Part shown: positions 26,799-32,097 of the stretch, piece after piece
Layout: each line of letters opens with the position of its first letter
Numbering within the stretch: the first letter of the stretch is position 1
Assembly (NCBI GenBank): GCA_003426165.1
Contig: QUAH01000019.1
Location: 1 to 32,097 of the forward strand
Length of the DNA: 32,097 nucleotides
Reading direction: 5' to 3'
From: Candidatus Saccharicenans subterraneus
GTDB taxonomy: Bacteria; Acidobacteriota; Aminicenantia; Aminicenantales; Saccharicenantaceae
Position numbers and translations under genes: made by a program
The notes under the pieces: model-generated
The model's database searches: none
What the model saw: only the letters and a program-made list of their open reading frames with translations
What the model was told of the DNA's origin: nothing

Positions 26799-27713
26799 TT
26801 ACTTCTTCAGATAGCTCAGGAAGGCCCTGACCTGGTCGGCCCGACCGGACTCGGAATCGACTTTCAAATATTCTTCAAAGGTGTTAATGGCTTCCTGGTT
26901 TTTCTGCAGGTTAAGATAGGTCAACCCGAGCTGGTACAGGGCGTCGGTAAAATTCTTCTGCTTCTCGACTGCTTTCTGGTAATAAACCAGGGCCTCGGCG
27001 AACCGGCTGTTGTTGTAATACATCGTGCCCACGTTGTAGATGACCACCGGGTCGGTAATCTTGTCCACGTTGACCTTGCCGTACCATTCAAAGGCCTTGT
27101 CCTTGTCTCCCCGGTTGAGGTAGGTATTGCCTATGGCCACCATGGCATCGGCGTTGTTGGCGTCCTTCTCCAGGATTTTCTGGTAGGCCTGCTCGGCCTC
27201 GGCATACTTCTCCATGGCAAAATAGCAGTTGCCCACGTTTTTCCAGATAGGATAGGCATCGGGGAACTTGGCCATGATTTCCTCGTAGACCACCCGGGCC
27301 TCATCGTACTTCTGCTCATCAAAAAGCTTGTTGCCCTTTTCCAGCATTTCCTTTATTTCTTCCGTGACCACCAGGCCTTCCACCTTAACCATGGTGATCT
27401 TGATTTCCGGGTTTTTCTGGAACTCCTGCAACTCGACCGCAATTTTTTTGGGGGCATAGCCGATCTTCTCGAAGTCTATGTTCCACTGCCCGCCCCTGAT
27501 CCAGGCGGCCACCCACTTGCCATCCTTATCGGTCTTGACGCTGAACCCCTGCTGGCCTTTCACGTAAAATAATTTTACAGTCACACCTTCCAGGGGATTG
27601 CCCTGCTCATCAGTGACCACTCCCATGGCCCGCCCTTTTCCTTTATATTCCTGGGCAAAGAGCAAGCCTGTAAGAATTAGAGCAGCGACCATAAATATCA
27701 AGATTTTTTTCAT
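26799..27713 (-). CDS. Exported TPR protein with carboxypeptidase-regulatory-like domain
   Basis: The 304-residue protein has a signal peptide (residues 1-20, ending FAQ) and a carboxypeptidase-regulatory-like beta domain at about 26-105, with the typical GVVTDEQGNPLEGVTVKL start. At least five tetratricopeptide repeats follow at about 115-300. It is probably periplasmic. The N-terminal domain resembles the one on the neighbouring TonB receptor, which suggests related binding roles. The ATG at 27713 is chosen because GGAGG lies 6 nt upstream and a signal peptide follows directly; the longer frame from 27788 puts a non-signal stretch first. Confidence 0.85.
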   Translation of the reverse strand: MKKILIFMVAALILTGLLFAQEYKGKGRAMGVVTDEQGNPLEGVTVKLFYVKGQQGFSVKTDKDGKWVAAWIRGGQWNIDFEKIGYAPKKIAVELQEFQKNPEIKITMVKVEGLVVTEEIKEMLEKGNKLFDEQKYDEARVVYEEIMAKFPDAYPIWKNVGNCYFAMEKYAEAEQAYQKILEKDANNADAMVAIGNTYLNRGDKDKAFEWYGKVNVDKITDPVVIYNVGTMYYNNSRFAEALVYYQKAVEKQKNFTDALYQLGLTYLNLQKNQEAINTFEEYLKVDSESGRADQVRAFLSYLKK

Positions 27714-27893
27714 CTTAAACCTCCGCCACGCCACTGTGATTTTCCGGCTAAGGCCCGGCCTAAATTTTATCACAATTGGGCCTCGCAAATAAATACAGCA
27801 ACCTTTATGCCAGTTCGCCCGGAAAGGCCAGGGAAGATAGCCTCAAGGTAACCTCCACGCTTCGGGCTTGCCCACCCTTGCCTACAAGGTGGT

Positions 27894-27998
27894 GGGGACA
27901 CTTAAAGGTGTCCCCAATTTCCGATTTTCCAACATGCTGATAAAAAATAAGTTATGGAGGCGCCTCGGTGTAAAAAGGGGACACTTGCAGGTGTCCCC
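27894..27998. repeat. Palindrome-bounded repeat unit, 105 bp (copy F)
   Basis: The palindromes at 27894-27915 (inner TTAAAG) and 27977-27998 (inner TTGCAG) start exactly 83 bp apart. The interior CTGATAAAAAATAAGTTATGG and the AAAAAGGGGACA entry match the second unit at 25300-25404. It lies between the start of the TPR gene and the terminator of the TonB receptor gene. Confidence 0.88.
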
Positions 27999-28002
27999 TC
28001 TT

Positions 28003-28040
28003 AAAAAAAAGGCCCTCCTCCCCGCCGGGGGAGGAGGGCC
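28003..28040 (-). terminator. Intrinsic terminator of the TonB receptor gene
   Basis: A perfect 13-bp stem (GGCCCTCCTCCCC and its complement, 4-nt loop, 28011-28040) is followed on the minus strand by eight T (28003-28010). It is 28 bp after the stop at 28069. The adjacent palindrome unit is therefore not needed as a terminator here. Confidence 0.92.
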
Positions 28041-28068
28041 CGAACATCAGCTCAGCAGTCTGCTGCTA

Positions 28069-31000
28069 TTAGAATTCGAAACGGACACCGAGCCTGGCCA
28101 CTCTCGGGTTCAGAACTTCGTTCAGAGCATTGTAGGTGGTATTGTAAGTGAAGGTGGTTCTGGTCCAGTCGATATTACCCGAGCTGTCGCCGTAGACTCT
28201 GACCGTGCCCCAGTTCTTCATGTAGCGGCGGTTCTCGATCATCTTGTTGAGCACGTTGAAGACGTCCAGCATGATGTAGATGCGGCCGGTGTTTCCGAGG
28301 CGCAGCATCTTTTCCACTCTCAGGCTCAGGTTGTAGAACAGCGGCAGCCGGTCGGTTCCGAAATAGTCCATGTAGATGGTGTTGCTTCTGCTGTCGGTGG
28401 CCGGGATGCGGTAGTCAGTCAGGGTGAAGTACTCGGTCAACACCCAGCCTTCTCTCATGTTGAAGGTTCCGGAAACGTTGATGTCATAAGGCAGCTGGTA
28501 GAGTCCGGCAATCTTGAACATCCAGCGGGTGTAGGTGTACTGGTTGATCTTACCGGAGGCACCGCCGATGTAGGCAGCCTGCGGCTTGCCGTCAAAAGCC
28601 CAGATGGTGGTCGGGTCGAGGTAGCTGCCCTCACCATACTGCTGGGCCTGCCACTGCCAGGAGAAGCTGCCGTTAATCATCCACTTGTTGGCCAGCCTCT
28701 TGTTCCAGATCAGGTCGATACCGAAATAATCCATGTAGTAGTTGGGCCGCAGCTGGCGCTCGGCATATGGAGAATAGGCGTTGTAGGCAGCGGTAGCGGT
28801 GTACCAGTGATGGTTTGGAGCTTCCTTGGTGTCGGGGATGAAGGTCTGGCCGGTGGAGCTGTTGTAGTAGCTGGCTTCCGGAGTGCCCCTGTCGGCAAAA
28901 TACGTTGAGGAAGAATCCGGGTAGATTCTATCGCCGGTCTCGGAATCAATCCAGTACTTCAGCGACCAGTTCATCTTGTCATACCTTCTGTAGGTTCCGA
29001 CTAACTGAACGGCGAAGTTTGGCAGGACTTCCCTTTCCAGGGTCAGCATGGCTTCCTTGGTCCGGCTGGAGGTAACGCCCTTCCTGGTCGAGGTGTAGGG
29101 TTCACCGAAGGCCTGCGGGTCGTTCGGGTCATAGCCGCCCCAGTAGTAGCCGGCGGCATCGCTGAAGTTGTCTCCATCGCCATCCAGGTTGTTGTCGCCG
29201 ATGAAGGTGCCGGTTGAGGTAAACACATTGTAGCGGGAGTAGTAGCTGGTTCCGGCCGGCGGGTTGGTCCTCCACAGCCAGTACAGCTCGGTGAATTCAA
29301 GGATGTTGTTCTTGTTGGCATCATCCCACCAGAAGTCCATCCAGCCGCCGGTGCCCGAGGGTGCAGCCCAGTCAGCCCAGCCGGTGCCCATGAAGTCGCC
29401 GTACTGAGCCAGGTTGAGCTTCAGCAGGGTCTTGCCGTCGCCCATGACGTCCCAGGTAAAACCGATTCTGGGTGAAAAGATCGACCACAGGAACTTCTTG
29501 TCGGAGATGGTGTTGGTGGCCGGGTCATAATAATAGTGGTACCTCTTGGGAATTTCCAGGCCGGGCAGCAGGGCATCCAGCGCAGCCTGCACATCGGTTC
29601 CGGCAATCTTCTGCCAGGCCTCTCCACCGTCCATGGCCTTCAGGGTGAACGGGTTCAGGTAGGGCAGCTGGTAGTCCCACCTCAAGCCCAGTATAACGGT
29701 GAAGCGGTCGAAGGTGATGGTGTCGCTGAAATAGAGGCCGAGAGCATTAACCCTCTGGTCACGGTAATAGCCACGCCAGAAGCTGAAATACTTTATCCTC
29801 TGGGCATAATCGGTGGGATAGATGGCGCTCATGGCATCCGGGATACCGTCGCCGGTGACATCCCAGGCTGTATCCGTGGCCCGGTAGTTATAGTTATAGT
29901 ACATGTTGCCGTTGTAAACTGACTCAACATACTGTTTTCTCTTGGCATAATCCACGCCGAACTTGAACTCGTGGCTGGCGCCCAGGAGGTTGTCGTTGAA
30001 GTACTGGGCCATGAAGTTATACTGGTAGACGGGGCGTTCAACGTAGTATCTCCACTCGGAGCCATACCATCTCTGGGCACCAACATCCCATCTCGGCACA
30101 TCGTTCCAGTCCTGGTCCATCATCGGGATGAGGCTGAAACCGGCATCGGAATATCCGAACTTGAAGGACAGGAACAGGTTGTTCCCGATCATCTGCTCGT
30201 CCTGGATCTTCAGGATGGGGCTGCCAAAGTAGAAGCGGCCGCCCTGCTTGTAACCATCAGGCAGTGAGCTGCTGGCCGAACGACCCCATTTCTGCTTGTT
30301 GCCCGAATGGTAGAAGATTTCCAAACGGTTGCTCTGAATGGGCTGGACGTTGATTTTGCCCACGTAGTTATCCAGCAGGGAGTCATCGACAGTCCCGTAA
30401 ACGGTGGTCGTCTTTATGTCCTGGACACCGTAGGAGAACCAGGCCCAGGCCTTGTCCTTTAAGATCGGGAAACCGAGGTTGAACCCGTAGTCCTTGTTCT
30501 GCCTGATGTAGTTAACGCCCTGGAACAGGTTGCTGGCATTGGTGGGATTTTCCACGGCCTTGATGGCTGCCACCTTTTCGGTGTTCTGTGCCTGGAACTT
30601 TCTATCGGTAAGATAGAAACGGCCGCCGAGGGTAACCCGGTTGCTGCCTCTCCTGGTGACCATGTTCAGAGCGATACCACCGGTCTGAACCGTAACGTCG
30701 TTGCCGCCAACGGAAATCTGCATTTCCTCGAAGGCATCAAAGTCATAGTAGGACGGTGAGGCTCCGATGGCCGCCGGGTCGGTAATGACCATGCCGTCCA
30801 TAGCCCAGACGTTGTTGTTGTAGGTGTTGGCCCCGCGGGCTACGTAGTTGGACTGCTGTCCCGATTCAGCGCCGCCGACGTTTTCACGGTCGACGATGAC
30901 CGAGGGAGCCATCTGCAGGATGACCCACGGGTCTCTGGCTGTGGGCAGCCCCTGCAGGACTTCCTGGGTGACGTTGGTGCCGACCGAGGTCTTCTTGGTG

Positions 31001-31371
31001 TCGACGACCGGGGTGATGGCGGTAACCGTAACCTCTTCCTCAATTCCGCCGGGCTCCATGGTGAAGGTCAGGTTGGCGTTGGCGCCGACCTCGATCACGA
31101 TGCCCGTCTGAACGACCGTCTTGAAGCCGGTCAGCTCCAGCTTAACGGAATAGTCTCTGCCAGGAGGCAGCGACAGGAACCTGAAGGCTCCTTCGGCCGA
31201 GGTCACAGCCGTCATGGGAGCGAAGAACTGAGAGGTGATGGTGACTGTTACTCCAGGCAGCGGAGTGCCCTCGGTGTCTACGACTTTACCGAAAAGGTTT
31301 CCGGTTCTCTGCTGGGCACCGAGTGAAACTGCGAGGAGTAACACAAAGAAAACGGTTAAAAGCTTTTTCAT
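28069..31371 (-). CDS. TonB-dependent receptor with carboxypeptidase-regulatory-like domain
   Basis: The 1100-residue outer-membrane protein should import or bind a large ligand using TonB energy. It has a signal peptide (1-20), a carboxypeptidase-regulatory-like domain at about 23-105 (GKVVDTEGTPLPGVTVTI), a plug domain at about 115-240 and a long beta-barrel rich in alternating aromatic residues, ending in the terminal Phe (GVRFEF) usual for outer-membrane barrels. This architecture is the Oar/SusC-like type, common in Acidobacteria for peptides, glycans or unknown substrates. No SusD partner is adjacent. GAGGAGG precedes the ATG closely. A strong intrinsic terminator follows the stop. The ligand cannot be read from sequence; the nearby M3 peptidase hints at peptides. 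Confidence 0.92.
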   Translation of the reverse strand: MKKLLTVFFVLLLAVSLGAQQRTGNLFGKVVDTEGTPLPGVTVTITSQFFAPMTAVTSAEGAFRFLSLPPGRDYSVKLELTGFKTVVQTGIVIEVGANANLTFTMEPGGIEEEVTVTAITPVVDTKKTSVGTNVTQEVLQGLPTARDPWVILQMAPSVIVDRENVGGAESGQQSNYVARGANTYNNNVWAMDGMVITDPAAIGASPSYYDFDAFEEMQISVGGNDVTVQTGGIALNMVTRRGSNRVTLGGRFYLTDRKFQAQNTEKVAAIKAVENPTNASNLFQGVNYIRQNKDYGFNLGFPILKDKAWAWFSYGVQDIKTTTVYGTVDDSLLDNYVGKINVQPIQSNRLEIFYHSGNKQKWGRSASSSLPDGYKQGGRFYFGSPILKIQDEQMIGNNLFLSFKFGYSDAGFSLIPMMDQDWNDVPRWDVGAQRWYGSEWRYYVERPVYQYNFMAQYFNDNLLGASHEFKFGVDYAKRKQYVESVYNGNMYYNYNYRATDTAWDVTGDGIPDAMSAIYPTDYAQRIKYFSFWRGYYRDQRVNALGLYFSDTITFDRFTVILGLRWDYQLPYLNPFTLKAMDGGEAWQKIAGTDVQAALDALLPGLEIPKRYHYYYDPATNTISDKKFLWSIFSPRIGFTWDVMGDGKTLLKLNLAQYGDFMGTGWADWAAPSGTGGWMDFWWDDANKNNILEFTELYWLWRTNPPAGTSYYSRYNVFTSTGTFIGDNNLDGDGDNFSDAAGYYWGGYDPNDPQAFGEPYTSTRKGVTSSRTKEAMLTLEREVLPNFAVQLVGTYRRYDKMNWSLKYWIDSETGDRIYPDSSSTYFADRGTPEASYYNSSTGQTFIPDTKEAPNHHWYTATAAYNAYSPYAERQLRPNYYMDYFGIDLIWNKRLANKWMINGSFSWQWQAQQYGEGSYLDPTTIWAFDGKPQAAYIGGASGKINQYTYTRWMFKIAGLYQLPYDINVSGTFNMREGWVLTEYFTLTDYRIPATDSRSNTIYMDYFGTDRLPLFYNLSLRVEKMLRLGNTGRIYIMLDVFNVLNKMIENRRYMKNWGTVRVYGDSSGNIDWTRTTFTYNTTYNALNEVLNPRVARLGVRFEF

Positions 31372-31968
31372 TCCTCCTCCTCTTTAAGGTAGGATCAAAA
31401 CCCCTTGCCCTGGGTGATGCGCACCCAACCCTTAGATCAAGGTTTCATTGGATATTGCCCTTCTCTATTTTCACCTCCTTTTCTAAAAAATTACAAAAAA
31501 GCAGCACCCAAATAGCTCTATTTAGGAAAGCAAATATCGTGCCAATCGAAGTAAAATCATAAATTATTATTTATCAATTAGTTATAAGTAAGAAAAATGC
31601 GTTTTGGGGACGATAAATCCAAATTTATATAATTTTATCCAATTTATTGAATTTTTTTTGAAATTTCAGCCCGGGAAAATGGCCTCTTTAATTAAATTAT
31701 TATCATAAAAAATGGGCTTCTTCCGTTATGAATTTTTAATAGTCACCCGCCTCTAAACCATCAATGACAAAAAACATTTTTTTTGAGCCTTAAGGGCCCA
31801 GCCAAACTTTCTTCAAAAAGTACCTAACCGAACGCAAACAAACCGGTTTTTTCGGCGGGCCAGGAATAGGTTTTCGGGGGCCCTGCCCCGGAAACCATCC
31901 CGGTCAAAGGAACCACTCAGAGTAATCTATGGGAATTTCTAATGTTGTGTTCTTTCCGAACACAAACC
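31372..31968. other. Gene-free AT-rich leader region of the TonB receptor
   Basis: No gene is supported in these 597 bp. Near the start codon there is a small hairpin (TGGGTG and CACCCA arms, about 31419-31435) that would be in the leader. At 31562-31585 there is a core-like motif (TTATCAATTAGTTATAAG) followed at 31606 by GGGGAC without a second arm, possibly an eroded palindrome-bounded unit. The receptor promoter is probably here but is not clear. Confidence 0.45.
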
Positions 31969-32097
31969 AGGGCCATGTCAAGTTTTGTTCGCAATTTGGC
32001 CACCGTAAGATCTCCATTTTAAGCCTTAGTTAGCAGCCTGGGCCACCGAACTTTCTAACACCTGCCTGAACCTCTCCGGCTTGATGTAGGCATAATC
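31969..32097 (-). mobile_element. Insertion sequence end, right copy
   Basis: These 129 bases are the exact reverse complement of 1-129. The two copies therefore face outward, with transposase tails running into the window from both edges and the non-coding IS ends facing inward. The rest of the element lies outside. Confidence 0.6.
32026..32097 (-). CDS. Partial C-terminus, probable transposase (second copy)
   Basis: The same 23-residue tail as at 1-72, in the opposite orientation and identical in every base. It enters from the right edge and stops at 32026-32028. Confidence 0.4.
   Translation of the reverse strand, partial: DYAYIKPERFRQVLESSVAQAAN

Noticed and set aside
26469..27572. Plus-strand open frame of 367 codons opposite the TPR gene
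   Set aside because: The minus strand encodes a signal peptide and regular TPRs; the plus-strand product is Leu/Val-rich without motif, a usual shadow.
28003..28040. Another member of the palindrome family
   Set aside because: The stem is GGCCCTCCTCCCC with a loop and T run, a standard intrinsic terminator unrelated in sequence to GGGGACAC.
27868..28908. Plus-strand open frame of 346 codons
   Set aside because: It runs through a palindrome unit and a terminator into the antisense of the TonB receptor gene.

Overview
The window reads as a piece of a bacterial chromosome from an uncultured, didermic, fermentative or heterotrophic lineage. The combination of a TonB-dependent receptor with an N-terminal carboxypeptidase-like domain, a GWxTD-type lipoprotein, a Tat-exported DUF362 protein, a two-component-propeller sensor and many TPR proteins is typical of Acidobacteriota and especially Candidatus Aminicenantes. 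That placement is inference from gene content, not a computed phylogeny. Both window ends are the same 129 bp in inverted orientation (probably the 3' end of an insertion sequence), so the piece looks cut inside two copies of a multicopy mobile element.

Positions 180-5909 (all minus strand) form an AT-rich cell-surface glycan module: a polyprenyl-phosphate sugar-1-phosphate transferase, GDP-mannose 4,6-dehydratase, GDP-fucose synthase, an O-antigen polymerase/ligase-like membrane protein and a family 2 glycosyltransferase. Together they would make GDP-L-fucose and start, extend and polymerise a fucose-containing polysaccharide. Base composition changes sharply near 5950.

Positions 5955-11107 (minus strand) are a compact six-gene operon: a small membrane protein, a zinc-ribbon membrane protein, a papain-like (C1) protease, a TPR protein, a Cys-containing coiled-coil protein and a FecR-domain protein. 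It is followed by a relic of a second copy of the protease gene. I do not recognise this operon as a named system.

Positions 11871-17879 (minus) hold a 1299-residue sensor (14 propeller blades, Y_Y_Y, transmembrane segment, GGDEF) and glmS. On the plus strand follow pyruvate kinase and a Tat-type aldo/keto reductase. Then on the minus strand come a Tat-exported DUF362 protein, an M3 oligopeptidase lipoprotein, a GWxTD lipoprotein, a TPR/carboxypeptidase-regulatory protein and a large TonB-dependent receptor. These suggest peptide or polymer uptake and periplasmic processing.

The most striking non-coding signal is a family of 22-bp palindromes of form GGGGACAC-N6-GTGTCCCC. There are 16 clear copies and one decayed copy, all between genes from 11123 to 27998. 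Fifteen of the clear copies bound units of fixed size: 105 bp four times, 182 bp twice, and 179 and 127 bp once each. Several units share an internal core motif (TATCAAYCGGTTA-like). The outer palindromes often lie 3-5 nt from a stop codon. This looks like a REP/BIME-like or MITE-like non-autonomous repeat family, with no mobilising gene in the window.
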